This document shows, in pieces, positions 38,018-47,608 of a stretch of DNA of 64,000 nucleotides. Every line of letters begins with the position of its first letter. Positions within the stretch are counted from its first letter, which is position 1. The stretch spans positions 3,100,001 to 3,164,000 of the forward strand of contig NZ_MTJN01000002.1 in assembly GCF_002017865.1 (NCBI RefSeq), written 5' to 3'. The DNA comes from Rhodoferax fermentans. GTDB taxonomy: Bacteria > Pseudomonadota > Gammaproteobacteria > Burkholderiales > Burkholderiaceae_C. The notes under the pieces are model-generated. The model saw only the letters and a program-made list of their open reading frames with translations. It searched no databases and had not been told where the DNA came from. The translations under genes and the position numbers were made by a program.

Positions 38018-39445
38018 TCAGAAGTTCAGAGTGCGTTTATCCACCGCCAGCGCCGCTTCCTTGGTCGACTCACTCAAGGACGGGTGGGCATGGCAGATGC
38101 GGGCAATGTCTTCGCTGCTGGCGCGGAATTCCATGGCCATCACACACTCTGCGATCAACTCGCTGGCCATCGGGCCGACGATGTGCACGCCCAGGATTTC
38201 ATCGGTGGTGGCATCTGCCAGCATCTTGACCATGCCGGTGGTGTCCCCAAGCGCCCGCGCACGACCATTGGCCAGGAACGGGAAGGTGCCCGCCTTGTAA
38301 GCTACGCCATCGGCCTTGAGCTGCTGCTCAGTACGACCGACCCAGGCAATTTCGGGGCTGGTGTAAATCACCCACGGGATCGTCTGGAAGTTGACATGCC
38401 CATGTTGACCGGCAATGCGCTCGGCCACGGCCACGCCCTCTTCTTCTGCTTTGTGCGCCAACATCGGGCCCCGCACCACATCACCCACCGCCCAGACGCC
38501 AGGCAGGTTGGTCTTGCAGTCGGCATCCACCTCAATCGCACCACGTTCATTGAGCTTCAGGCCCACGGCCTCGACGTTCAGTCCGATGGTATTGGGCGAG
38601 CGGCCGATCGAGACAATGAGTTTGTCCACCTCCAGCGTCTTGGCTTCACCCTTGGCACTGGTGTAGGCCACCGTCACGCCCTTTTTACTGGTCTTGATCT
38701 CACCGACATTCACGCCGAGCTCGATTTTCAGGCCCTGCTTGTCAAAGGCTTTCTTGGCTTCTTTGGCAATCTGATCGTCCACCACCCCCAGCAGGGTTGG
38801 CAAACCTTCCAGAATCGTGACATCGGTACCCAGGCGGCGCCAGACCGAGCCCATCTCCAGGCCAATCACACCCGCACCAATCAGCCCGAGCTTCTTCGGC
38901 GCGGCATTGATGCGCAGAGCCCCGTCGTTGGACAGGATCAGCTCTTCGTCAAACGGTGTGCCCGGCAGTGCGCGAGCGTTCGAGCCGGTGGCCACAATGA
39001 TGTGGCGACCCACGATGGTTTCTTCGGTGGCACCGGCCACCTTGATCTCATACCCGTCGGCACTGGCTTTGACAAAGGAGCCACGACCATGGAAGAAGCT
39101 GACCTTGTTCTTCTTGAACAGGTACTGGATGCCATCGTTGTTCTGTTTGACCACCGTGTCTTTGCGCGCCACCATCTTAGCGACATCCATGCTCAGACCT
39201 TTGACGGTGATGCCATGGTCAGAAAAGTGATGGCTGGCCTGCTCATAGTGCTCTGAAGATTGAAGCAGTGCCTTGCTCGGGATACAGCCCACATTGGTGC
39301 AGGTACCGCCCAGCGCCGGACCACCCTGGCTGTTTTTCCACTCATCCACACAGGCCACGTTTTGGCCCAACTGGGCGGCACGGATGGCCGCAATGTAGCC
39401 ACCAGGGCCGCCACCAATCACGATCACATCAAATTGTTTGCTCAT
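38018..39445 (-). CDS. lpdA: dihydrolipoyl dehydrogenase (E3)
   Basis: 475 aa FAD-dependent disulfide reductase. Redox-active pair in GGTCTNVGCIPSKALLQ, FAD-binding GGGPGG at the N-terminus, NAD-binding GAGVIGLEMGSV, and the catalytic His-Glu pair in HAHPSLSES. Third gene after odhA-odhB, so it serves the 2-oxoglutarate dehydrogenase complex. Confidence 0.96.
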   Translation of the reverse strand: MSKQFDVIVIGGGPGGYIAAIRAAQLGQNVACVDEWKNSQGGPALGGTCTNVGCIPSKALLQSSEHYEQASHHFSDHGITVKGLSMDVAKMVARKDTVVKQNNDGIQYLFKKNKVSFFHGRGSFVKASADGYEIKVAGATEETIVGRHIIVATGSNARALPGTPFDEELILSNDGALRINAAPKKLGLIGAGVIGLEMGSVWRRLGTDVTILEGLPTLLGVVDDQIAKEAKKAFDKQGLKIELGVNVGEIKTSKKGVTVAYTSAKGEAKTLEVDKLIVSIGRSPNTIGLNVEAVGLKLNERGAIEVDADCKTNLPGVWAVGDVVRGPMLAHKAEEEGVAVAERIAGQHGHVNFQTIPWVIYTSPEIAWVGRTEQQLKADGVAYKAGTFPFLANGRARALGDTTGMVKMLADATTDEILGVHIVGPMASELIAECVMAMEFRASSEDIARICHAHPSLSESTKEAALAVDKRTLNF

Positions 39446-39592
39446 AAAAATTCCTTTTTGCGTTCATGAGGCATCCATTCACAGCGAGCCCTCAGCCAAA
39501 AACACCGCGAAACCGGCTTGGCCGGGCCGCTGGTGTTGCCCCTGCAAGGGGCAGGCGTTGCGACACGTAATGCGCGAAGCCTGGGGTGTGCT
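39446..39592 (-). other. odhB-lpdA intergenic region with hairpin
   Basis: A perfect palindrome TGCCCCT-GCA-AGGGGCA (39537-39553) sits between the odhB stop and the lpdA start. I see no promoter or gene; it may modulate processing between the two. Confidence 0.35.
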
Positions 39593-40867
39593 TTAAATAT
39601 CAAACAACAGGCGGGCTGGATCTTCCAGCGCCTCTTTCATTGCCACCAGGCCCAGCACGGCTTCACGGCCGTCGATGATGCGGTGGTCATACGACATGGC
39701 AAAGTAGTTCATCGGGCGCACCACCACCTGGCCGTTCTCCACCATGGCGCGGTCCTTGGTGGCGTGTACACCCAGAATCGCACTTTGGGGCGGGTTGATG
39801 ATGGGGGTGGACATCATCGAGCCGAAGGTGCCGCCATTGCTGATGGAGAAGGTGCCACCAGTCATTTCTTCCATGCCCAGTTTGCCATCCCTGGCCTTTT
39901 GGCCGAACTCGGCAATCTTCTTCTCGATGTCGGCAAAACTCATCTGGTCAGCGTCACGCAGGATCGGCACCACCAGGCCACGTGGTGAACCCACGGCAAT
40001 ACCGATGTCAAAGTAGCCGTGGTAAACGATGTCGGTGCCGTCCACCGAGGCATTGAGCACCGGAAACTTCTTCAAGGCGTGCACTGCGGCCTTGACAAAA
40101 AAGCTCATGAAACCCAGCTTGACGCCGTGCTCTTTCTCGAAACGCTCCTGCATGCGCTTGCGCATGTCCATCACCGGGGCCATGTTGATCTCGTTGAACG
40201 TGGTCAGGATCGCGTTGGTGCTTTGTGACTGGATCAGACGCTCGGCAACACGGGCGCGTAGGCGACTCATCGGTACACGTTGCTCGGGGCGACCTGCCAG
40301 CTGCGCTGCCAGGTTGCTGGCCGGCGCCGCCACTTGAGGCAACAAGGGCGCTGCAGCCTTGGCTGGTGCAGGCACAGCAGCTACAACTTTAGGTGCAGCC
40401 ACCGCCGCCAGGACATCGCCCTTGGTGACACGGCCATCCTTGCCCGTGCCAGCCACCGACCCGGCAGCGAGTTGGTTGTCCGCCATCAGCTTGGCCGCAG
40501 CGGGCATCGCCACACCCGCCTTCGCGGTTCCGGCTGGCACCGCAGCTGCGGGCGCAGCCGCAGCTGCCGCAGCCGACACCGCAGCCATGGCCAGGGTCAC
40601 CGGTGCCACCACCGCACCTGCAACACCTTCGGTGTCGATACGGGCAATCAGCTGATCCGCCGCCACGGTGCTGCCATCAGCTTGCACGATCTCGACAATC
40701 ACCCCCGCCGAAGGTGCTGGCACTTCCAGCACCACCTTGTCGGTTTCAACGTCGATCAGGATTTCGTCCACGGTGACACTGTCACCGACTTTTTTCTTCC
40801 ACTGCAACAAGGTGGCTTCGGCCACGGATTCGGACAGTTGCGGGACTTTGACTTCTACGATTGCCAT
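39593..40867 (-). CDS. odhB: 2-oxoglutarate dehydrogenase E2, dihydrolipoyl succinyltransferase
   Basis: 424 aa. Lipoyl domain with the lipoyl-lysine Lys44 in ETDKV, an Ala/Pro-rich linker, peripheral subunit-binding domain ([32 protein letters not shown]) at about residues 128-165, and the catalytic core with [13 protein letters not shown] (His and Asp). It moves succinyl groups to CoA in the TCA cycle. Confidence 0.96.
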   Translation of the reverse strand: MAIVEVKVPQLSESVAEATLLQWKKKVGDSVTVDEILIDVETDKVVLEVPAPSAGVIVEIVQADGSTVAADQLIARIDTEGVAGAVVAPVTLAMAAVSAAAAAAAPAAAVPAGTAKAGVAMPAAAKLMADNQLAAGSVAGTGKDGRVTKGDVLAAVAAPKVVAAVPAPAKAAAPLLPQVAAPASNLAAQLAGRPEQRVPMSRLRARVAERLIQSQSTNAILTTFNEINMAPVMDMRKRMQERFEKEHGVKLGFMSFFVKAAVHALKKFPVLNASVDGTDIVYHGYFDIGIAVGSPRGLVVPILRDADQMSFADIEKKIAEFGQKARDGKLGMEEMTGGTFSISNGGTFGSMMSTPIINPPQSAILGVHATKDRAMVENGQVVVRPMNYFAMSYDHRIIDGREAVLGLVAMKEALEDPARLLFDI

Positions 40868-40922
40868 GACAATTCTTTCAAAAAATACTTGAGGATTGCG
40901 CTTGTGACTGTGTCAGGCGCGT

Positions 40923-43793
40923 TTATTTGGACAGGACAAAGCCCTTGAGCTTGCCAAACGCACCTTCCACCAGCGCTTTTTGCTGCTCCTGGTGCAAATG
41001 GGCGTAACCGACAGCCGGTGAGGCCGAGGCAGCCCGTCCGGAGTAGCCGAGCTTTTGCCCCTCAAGCATGTTTTCGTGAATGTAGTGCTGCACGTAGAAC
41101 CAGGCACCCTGGTTTTGCGGTTCGTCCTGTGTCCACACCACCTCGGTGGCATTGGGATACTTCTTGAGTTCGGCGCCAAACACCTTGTGCGGGAACGGGT
41201 AGAGCTGCTCAACACGGATGATGGCCACATCATCGGCACCCTTTTCTTCACGCTTCTTGGCCAGGTCGAAATAGACCTTGCCCGAACACACCACCACCCG
41301 TTTGACCTTCTCGGCCTTGAGGGCCTTTTGGTCAGGAATGATGGTCTGGAAGCTGCCCTTGGTAAATTCTGACAAGGGAGATGCGGCATCCTTGTTGCGC
41401 AGCAACGACTTGGGCGTGAAGATCACCAGCGGTTTGCGCAGGGTGCGGATCATCTGGCGGCGCAGCACGTGGAAAATCTGGCTCGCGGTGGTCGGCTGCA
41501 CCAACTGCATGTTGGTGTCGGCCGCCAGTTGCATGAAACGCTCGACCCGCGCTGAGGAGTGCTCCGGCCCCTGCCCTTCATAACCATGCGGCAGCATCAG
41601 GGTGATGCCATTGACACGACCCCATTTCACCTCGCCCGACGCAATGAACTGGTCAATCACCACTTGCGCGCCATTGGCAAAGTCGCCAAACTGGGCTTCC
41701 CAGATCACCAGCGTGTTGGGGTCATTGGAGGCATAACCGTATTCAAACCCCAGCACCGCTTCTTCGGACAGGATGGAGTCGATGACATTGAACTGGGCCT
41801 GGTTCTCGGCCACGTTTTGCAGGGGCACATAGGTGCCGGTGTCCCATTTTTCACGGCTTTGGTCGTGAATCACGGCATGGCGGTGGGTGAAGGTTCCGCG
41901 GCCACAGTCTTCACCCGACAAGCGCACCGGGTAACCGCTGGCCACCAACGAGGCAAAAGCCATGTGTTCACCCATGCCCCAGTCCACCGGAATATCGCCA
42001 CGACCCATGGCCGCGCGGTCGTCATAGACCTTTTTGACCAAGGGATGGGGGTTGACACTGGCGGGGATCACGGTGATTTTTTCAGCCAGACGTTTCCACT
42101 CTGTCAGCGGGATGGCGGTGTCGCAGACATCGGTCCACTTTTTGTTCAGGTAGGGCGCCCAGTCGACCGCAAACTTGCTCTTGAAATTGGTCAACACCGG
42201 ATCCACCGTGTGACGGCCAATGTCCATGGCCGCGCGGTAGGCCTTGGCCATCTGGTCGCCCAGATCGGCCCCGAGGCCTTGCGCAGCGAGTTTGTCGGCG
42301 TAAAGTTTGCGGGTGCCAGGATGCTGGGCGATCTTTTTGTACATCAGCGGCTGGGTCAGCGCCGGGGTGTCCTGCTCGTTGTGGCCCAGTTTGCGGAAAC
42401 AAATGATGTCCAGCACCACATCCTTGCGGAACTCCATGCGGTAGTCCAACGCCCACTGCATGGCCATCACCACCGCTTCAGGGTCATCACCGTTGACGTG
42501 CATCACCGGAGCTTCCACGCCCTTGACGATGTCGGTGCAATACAGCGTGGAGCGGTAGTCGCGCGGGTCCGAGGTGGTAAAGCCAATCTGGTTGTTGATG
42601 ATCAGGTGCACCGTGCCAGCGGTGGTGTAACCACGGGTTTGCGCCAGCGCCAGGGTTTCCTGGTTGACACCTTGGCCCGCAAAAGCAGCATCACCGTGCA
42701 CCAGCACCGGCAACACTTGGCGACCCGTCGGGTCAGCACGGCGGTCCATACGGGCCCGCACCGAACCTTCCACCACCGGGTTGACAATCTCCAAGTGAGA
42801 CGGGTTAAACGCCAGACTCAAATGCACCGGGCCGCCAGGGGTGGTGACGTCGGAACTGAAGCCCTGGTGGTATTTCACATCGCCAGCGGGCAACTCTTCC
42901 GGGGCGGTGTGGTCAAACTCAGCAAACAAACCACCGGGCATCTTGCCCAGGGTGTTCACCAGCACGTTCAGACGGCCGCGGTGGGCCATACCAATCACAA
43001 TTTCCTGCACGCCACGCGCACCAGCCTGCTGGATCAGCTCATCCATGGCAGCAATGAAGCTCTCGCCACCTTCGAGCGAGAAACGTTTCTGGCCCACGTA
43101 CTTGGTGTGCAGGAAACGCTCCAGACCCTCGGCGGCAGTCAGACGGTCCAGGATGTGTTTTTTCTTGTCGGCATCAAACTGGGGTTTGCTGCGGACACTC
43201 TCGAGCTTTTGCTGCCACCAGCGTTTTTGTGCCTGGTCGGTCAGGTACATGTATTCAGCGCCAATGCTGCTGCAATAAGTCTCGCGCAATGCATTCAGAA
43301 GATCACGCAAGGTCATGACTTCTTTACCAAAAAACGTATTGCTGGTATTGAAGACTGTTTCGTGGTCGGCGTCGGTAAAGCCATAAAACGCCGGGTCAAG
43401 CTCAGGAATGTGCTCCCGCTCGGTGCGCTTTAAGGGGTCCAGATCAGCCCAGCGGGCACCCACATTGCGGTAGGCAGCGATCAATTGCTGAACAGCCACC
43501 CGCTTGCGACCCATGTCAGAGTCTGCGCCGCTGGCCACCACGACCCGGCTGACGCCTTGTTTGGCGCGTTCGGCAAAGGCATTGATGACCGGTTGGTGCG
43601 GCACGTCGCGGGCGTTGCTGCCATCTACCGCAGGCACATGCTGCAAAGCGTCGAAATAATCGCGCCAGGTGTCAGGGACACTGCCGGGGTTGGCGAGGTA
43701 GTTTTCGTACATCTCTTCGACGTACGGGGCGTTCCCACCGAAAAGGTAGGTGTTGGCCTGGTAGGCTTGGTAAACCGAGTTGGTCTCACTCAT
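40923..43793 (-). CDS. odhA: 2-oxoglutarate dehydrogenase E1 component
   Basis: 956 aa thiamine-diphosphate enzyme. N-terminal helix (YLFGGNAPYVEEMYENYLANPGSVP), ThDP-binding region with HGDAAFAGQGVNQE, the domain pair HRGRLNVLVNTLGKM and MLPHGYEGQGPEHSS, and the usual length for proteobacterial sucA. First gene of odhA-odhB-lpdA. A 182-base upstream gap to prpE holds no recognisable gene; its promoter is not obvious to me. Confidence 0.96.
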   Translation of the reverse strand: MSETNSVYQAYQANTYLFGGNAPYVEEMYENYLANPGSVPDTWRDYFDALQHVPAVDGSNARDVPHQPVINAFAERAKQGVSRVVVASGADSDMGRKRVAVQQLIAAYRNVGARWADLDPLKRTEREHIPELDPAFYGFTDADHETVFNTSNTFFGKEVMTLRDLLNALRETYCSSIGAEYMYLTDQAQKRWWQQKLESVRSKPQFDADKKKHILDRLTAAEGLERFLHTKYVGQKRFSLEGGESFIAAMDELIQQAGARGVQEIVIGMAHRGRLNVLVNTLGKMPGGLFAEFDHTAPEELPAGDVKYHQGFSSDVTTPGGPVHLSLAFNPSHLEIVNPVVEGSVRARMDRRADPTGRQVLPVLVHGDAAFAGQGVNQETLALAQTRGYTTAGTVHLIINNQIGFTTSDPRDYRSTLYCTDIVKGVEAPVMHVNGDDPEAVVMAMQWALDYRMEFRKDVVLDIICFRKLGHNEQDTPALTQPLMYKKIAQHPGTRKLYADKLAAQGLGADLGDQMAKAYRAAMDIGRHTVDPVLTNFKSKFAVDWAPYLNKKWTDVCDTAIPLTEWKRLAEKITVIPASVNPHPLVKKVYDDRAAMGRGDIPVDWGMGEHMAFASLVASGYPVRLSGEDCGRGTFTHRHAVIHDQSREKWDTGTYVPLQNVAENQAQFNVIDSILSEEAVLGFEYGYASNDPNTLVIWEAQFGDFANGAQVVIDQFIASGEVKWGRVNGITLMLPHGYEGQGPEHSSARVERFMQLAADTNMQLVQPTTASQIFHVLRRQMIRTLRKPLVIFTPKSLLRNKDAASPLSEFTKGSFQTIIPDQKALKAEKVKRVVVCSGKVYFDLAKKREEKGADDVAIIRVEQLYPFPHKVFGAELKKYPNATEVVWTQDEPQNQGAWFYVQHYIHENMLEGQKLGYSGRAASASPAVGYAHLHQEQQKALVEGAFGKLKGFVLSK

Positions 43794-43975
43794 ATTCGCT
43801 GACTTTCACTCCCCTTCAGGGAGCTTTAGCTGGTTAAAGCTGGGTTAGTTAACCTTCCGCGTCACGGCTTGACCGTTTGGCGGATGCGACAGTGGCGTTG
43901 GAAGGGCCTGCAATCAGTGCGGCATTGTGCCACTGAAAACTGGCACAAGGCGAACACTATTTGATTTACATCACT

Positions 43976-45871
43976 TCAGGCCGAGATCAAGTCTTTGATT
44001 TGCTGTAGGGCGGCGGGGTCGTCCATGGTGGTCAGGTCACCGGGGTCGCGGCCTTCACACACCGCCGCGATGGCCCGGCGCAAGCACTTGCCGCTGCGGG
44101 TCTTGGGTAACACGGTCACAAAACGTACCCGCGCCGGGCGCGCCACCGCACCCAAATCCCGATCGACCAGCTTGAAGACTTCGGCCTCCAGCGCGAGGGC
44201 ACTGGCCTCGTCAGTGATCAGGCTGGCATTCTTCAACACGGCAAAGGCCATCGCCACCTGACCCTTGAGTTGGTCTGCCACACCCACCACCGCCACCTCG
44301 GCAATGTTCGGGTGGGCAGAGATGCTCTCTTCGATCTCGCGGGTGCCCAGGCGGTGCCCGGCCACGTTGATCACGTCGTCGGTGCGCCCCAGGATAAAGT
44401 AATACCCGTCGGCGTCACGAATCCCCCAGTCAAAGGTGCTGTAGACCAGTCGCCCCGGCACACTCTTCCAGTAAGTATTGACAAAACGCTCGTCATCGCG
44501 CCACACGGTCTGCATACAACCCGGTGGCAAGGGGCCTTCCACCGCCACCACACCCTTCTGGTTGGCGCCTTTGAGTTCCTCACCGGTCTGGTCGTCAAGC
44601 AGCTTGACGTCGTAGCCGTACACCGCTTTGCCGGGCGAGCCAAACTTGGAAACCGCTTTTTCCACACCGTTGCACAAAGAGAGGATCGGCCAACCGGTCT
44701 CGGTCTGCCAGTAGTTGTCGATGATGGGTTTGCCCAGGCCGGTGCTGATCCACTGCGCGGTGGGTTCGTCCAGCGGTTCACCCGCGAGGAACAACGCCCG
44801 CAAAGAAGACAGGTCGTATTTGGTCAGCAGGGCCGGATCCTGCTTCTTGAGCACGCGCACCGCAGTGGGCGCGCTGAACATCACGGTGACCTTGTATTTC
44901 TCGACCAGGCTCCACCAGATGCCGCCGTCTGGACGCGTGGGCAGGCCCTCGTACATGATGGTGGCCATGCCAGCGATCAGCGGGCCATAAATGATGTAGC
45001 TGTGACCCACCACCCAGCCGATGTCGCTGGTGGAAAAGTAGGTTTCACCCGCATTGCCTGCGTAAATATGTTTCATGCTGGCGGCCAGGGCCACACAGTA
45101 GCCACCGGTGTCGCGTTGCACCCCCTTGGGTTTGCCAGTGGTGCCGCTGGTATAGAGGGTATAACTCGGATGGGTGGCGTCGACCCATTCACATTCCACC
45201 ACGGTGTTGAGGTTCTTTTCGCGCAGAGCCCCCCATAAATGGTCACGACCAGCTACCAAGTCCATAGCAGCCATGCCACGATCCACCAGCAAAACAGCTT
45301 CCGGTTTGTACTTGGACAGACGCAGCGCCTCGTCCAGCAAGGGTTTGTAGGGCACCGGTTTGCCACCGCGCGAACCAGCGTCGGCACTGACCACCACCTT
45401 GGGTTCGGCATCTTCAATACGTGAGGCCAGCGAACCCGAGGCAAAACCGCCAAACACCACCGAGTGGATGGCGCCGATGCGGGTACAGGCCAACATGGCA
45501 AACGCGGCCTCGGGGATCATCGGCATGTAGATCAGCACCCGGTCGCCTTTTTGCACCCCCAGGTCTTTCAGAACCGCCGCCATGCGTTGCACTTCTGCGT
45601 GCAACTCCCTGAAGGAATAGACTATTTCCTGGTTGGTTTCGGTCGAGACAAAAATCAATGCAGCCTGGTCGGGACGGGTGGCCAGATGCCGATCCACCGC
45701 GTTGTGGCACAGGTTGGTGATGCCACCGACAAACCATTTGGCAAAAGGTGGGTTGCTGTAGTCACAGATCTGCTGTGGCGGCACCTTCCAGTCCACCAAC
45801 TGCGCTTGTTCGCCCCAAAAACCGTCGCGATCGGTCAAAGAGCGCTGATGAAAGTCGGCATAGGTGCTCAT
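43976..45871 (-). CDS. prpE: propionate-CoA ligase
   Basis: 631 aa adenylate-forming enzyme. AMP-binding motif YTSGTTGKPKGV, KPIIDNYWQTETGWP, DVINVAGHRLGTREIE, and the late lysine in PKTRSGKCLRRA, which is the acetylation site in the family. N-terminal ACS-type domain. PrpE, not Acs, is favoured by the length and by the start MSTYADFHQRSLTDRDGFWGEQA. It activates propionate to propionyl-CoA but is not next to the other prp methylcitrate genes in this window. Confidence 0.88.
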   Translation of the reverse strand: MSTYADFHQRSLTDRDGFWGEQAQLVDWKVPPQQICDYSNPPFAKWFVGGITNLCHNAVDRHLATRPDQAALIFVSTETNQEIVYSFRELHAEVQRMAAVLKDLGVQKGDRVLIYMPMIPEAAFAMLACTRIGAIHSVVFGGFASGSLASRIEDAEPKVVVSADAGSRGGKPVPYKPLLDEALRLSKYKPEAVLLVDRGMAAMDLVAGRDHLWGALREKNLNTVVECEWVDATHPSYTLYTSGTTGKPKGVQRDTGGYCVALAASMKHIYAGNAGETYFSTSDIGWVVGHSYIIYGPLIAGMATIMYEGLPTRPDGGIWWSLVEKYKVTVMFSAPTAVRVLKKQDPALLTKYDLSSLRALFLAGEPLDEPTAQWISTGLGKPIIDNYWQTETGWPILSLCNGVEKAVSKFGSPGKAVYGYDVKLLDDQTGEELKGANQKGVVAVEGPLPPGCMQTVWRDDERFVNTYWKSVPGRLVYSTFDWGIRDADGYYFILGRTDDVINVAGHRLGTREIEESISAHPNIAEVAVVGVADQLKGQVAMAFAVLKNASLITDEASALALEAEVFKLVDRDLGAVARPARVRFVTVLPKTRSGKCLRRAIAAVCEGRDPGDLTTMDDPAALQQIKDLISA

Positions 45872-45990
45872 GGTTTGTCTCCGGTGGTGGTATTTGTAGT
45901 CAATTCACAATTATGTTGAATGAACTTGCAGCATGCTGACTGCATACCACATCAAAGTCACACCAGAGAGCAGCGAGTGGCCTCAAAAAC

Positions 45991-46035
45991 CGATAGCATT
46001 CATCCCTTGAAATACAAGGGCCAGAGGGCTATTTG
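45991..46035. repeat. dispersed palindromic repeat overlapping a CDS end
   Basis: CCCTTGAAATACAAGGG followed by CCAGAGGGCTATTTG. Its last bases supply the TAG stop of the leftward hydrolase gene (46029-46031). Confidence 0.6.
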
Positions 46036-46631
46036 ATCAATGCTTGAACCGCTTTGAATTGGGGGTGCTCGGCAGAGCGCAGCCACTCGAACAGCACCAT
46101 CTCAGTGGTCACCAACTCGGCACCGGCACCTGCCAATCGGTCAAAGGCGGCGTCACGGTTGCGCTCGGTTCGAGAACTGCAGGCATCGGTCACCACCCAC
46201 ACCTCAAACTCGTCTTCCAGCAGATGCAGCGCGGTTTGCAACAGGCACACATGGGCTTCACACCCCCCGATCACGATGGTGCTGCGTTCGGTCGGTGTGT
46301 TCGACGGCTTTTGCAGGTGTTTGGGCAGGCTACGTGCGTTGCCTGCGGGTGGTTTGACCGGCGGGCGCAACCATTCGCCCAGGCCTTCTTCGACACCGCT
46401 GAACTGCATCTTGGCCAAGGTGCGCTGGCACAGGGCCTTGATCTCCGGGGCGTTTTCACCCAACTTGGACGGGTTCTGTTCCGTGCCGAGCACCGGCACC
46501 TGCAGCAACTGGGCGGCTTGCGCCAAGCGCAACGCATTGGCCAACACCAGCGGCGCTTCAAAAATGGCGGGCATCAGCCGTGCCTGGTAATCCACCAGCA
46601 CGAGTTGGGACAGTTCAGCTTCAAGCAACAT
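46029..46631 (-). CDS. isochorismatase-family cysteine hydrolase
   Basis: 200 aa. Catalytic triad candidates: Asp14 (VLVDYQARL), Lys74 (TLAKMQFSG), Cys129 (GGCEAHVCLLQT). Members hydrolyse amides or vinyl ethers; which substrate this one uses is not evident. Between Lys74 and Cys129 there is an atypical Pro/Lys/Ser insert (about residues 90-116: PPVKPPAGNARSLPKHLQKP) that most family members lack by my recollection. It seems to stand alone. Confidence 0.75.
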   Translation of the reverse strand: MLLEAELSQLVLVDYQARLMPAIFEAPLVLANALRLAQAAQLLQVPVLGTEQNPSKLGENAPEIKALCQRTLAKMQFSGVEEGLGEWLRPPVKPPAGNARSLPKHLQKPSNTPTERSTIVIGGCEAHVCLLQTALHLLEDEFEVWVVTDACSSRTERNRDAAFDRLAGAGAELVTTEMVLFEWLRSAEHPQFKAVQALIK

Positions 46632-46821
46632 GGGCGTCTTTCAACAATCGGTGACTGCAATATTAGACCGCAGGATTCACACCCTGCGCGACTGCCAACA
46701 ACTGTCAGCCGCCAGAAATTTTGTCAAAGGAATGACAGGTGAAACTGGCCAAATAACAAAAATTCTTTGATATTCATATTGTTACATCGCATTTCTATCA
46801 TCAACTTTCATTGAAATTGAT

Positions 46822-46851
46822 TTGACACAAATGCATTTTTGCCAGTAAGCT
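46822..46851 (+). promoter_or_regulatory. promoter of the NlpC/P60 gene, possibly leaderless
   Basis: TTGACA (46822-46827), 18-base spacer, TAAGCT (46846-46851), then ATG at 46859. The start codon lies about where transcription should begin, so the mRNA may be leaderless. The region upstream (46730-46820) is distinctly AT-rich for this genome. Confidence 0.45.
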
Positions 46852-46858
46852 ACCGCCC

Positions 46859-47437
46859 ATGCGTTTTTTTGTCCTCGTCTCCAGCCTCCTGATCACCGGT
46901 GCCGTCCATGCGGCGCCAGCTGAAGCTCCCGACGACATCAGCAAATTCCTGGCAGACAAACCTGTTCTGCAGCATATCCAGCAAGCCGGACAAACTGTAT
47001 CCACCAAGGCGTCGTCACTGGTGGTCAACGCGCTGGGCTTCCTGGGTGTCCCTTACCGCCGTGGCGGAACATCTGCTGATACCGGCTTTGACTGCAGTGG
47101 ATTTGTCAAAACCGTGTACGAGGAAACGGTGGGTCTGGTACTGCCACGGGTGGCGGCCCAACAAGCGGCCCAGACCGAAAAAGTCGCTCGCGCTGATCTC
47201 AAGCCAGGGGACCTGGTGTTCTTCAACACCATGCGCCGCACCTTCAGCCATGTGGGTATCTACATTGGGGACGGCAAATTTGTGCATTCACCCAAACCCG
47301 GTGAAGAAGTTCGCGTCGAGAGCATGAGCATGGCCTACTGGAAGCGTCGTTTTACCGGTGCGCGCCGCGTCTTGACTGGTGCAGACGACACGCCAGAGAC
47401 ACCGACAGCGGTGGTCGCAGAGCCTGCTTTGCGCTGA
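46859..47437 (+). CDS. secreted NlpC/P60 (C40) peptidase
   Basis: 192 aa. Signal peptide (MRFFVLVSSLLITGAVHAAP). Catalytic Cys79 in DTGFDCSGFV, His in TFSHVGIYIGDG, with the usual KFVHSP box. Cleaves peptide cross-links of peptidoglycan; length and architecture match the single-domain Spr/MepS type. Only a short lead separates promoter and ATG. Confidence 0.87.
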   Translation: MRFFVLVSSLLITGAVHAAPAEAPDDISKFLADKPVLQHIQQAGQTVSTKASSLVVNALGFLGVPYRRGGTSADTGFDCSGFVKTVYEETVGLVLPRVAAQQAAQTEKVARADLKPGDLVFFNTMRRTFSHVGIYIGDGKFVHSPKPGEEVRVESMSMAYWKRRFTGARRVLTGADDTPETPTAVVAEPALR

Positions 47438-47518
47438 AAAGCGCCCCCTCCTCCTTCTTGTCCGTGTGGCTCCTGGCCTATCAGGTGCTTGGCATGGCTT
47501 TTTTGTGTGTGTGAAATT

Positions 47519-47561
47519 AGCCGGTAGCCCTTTTTAAATAAGGGTCGACAGCTATGTATTT
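47519..47561. repeat. dispersed palindromic repeat
   Basis: TAGCCCTTTTTAAATAAGGGTCGACAGCTATG-type unit in the gap between the NlpC/P60 gene and the GGDEF gene. The stem is imperfect on the right. Confidence 0.5.
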
Positions 47562-47608
47562 GATGGCAAACCCATCCGGATTGTGCCGCCACACCAGCCA
47601 ATAAGCCT

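Noticed and set aside
39537..39553. Palindrome between odhB and lpdA as a classical terminator
   Set aside because: No T-run follows on the minus strand, and the next gene in the operon lies beyond. Listed only as a hairpin.
41559..43433. Long plus-strand frame opposite odhA (624 codons), and similar ones opposite holB (5259-6365) and lpdA (38084-39256)
   Set aside because: They lie entirely inside well-supported genes on the other strand, are His/Gln/Arg-rich and resemble no family. They are GC-rich antisense shadows.
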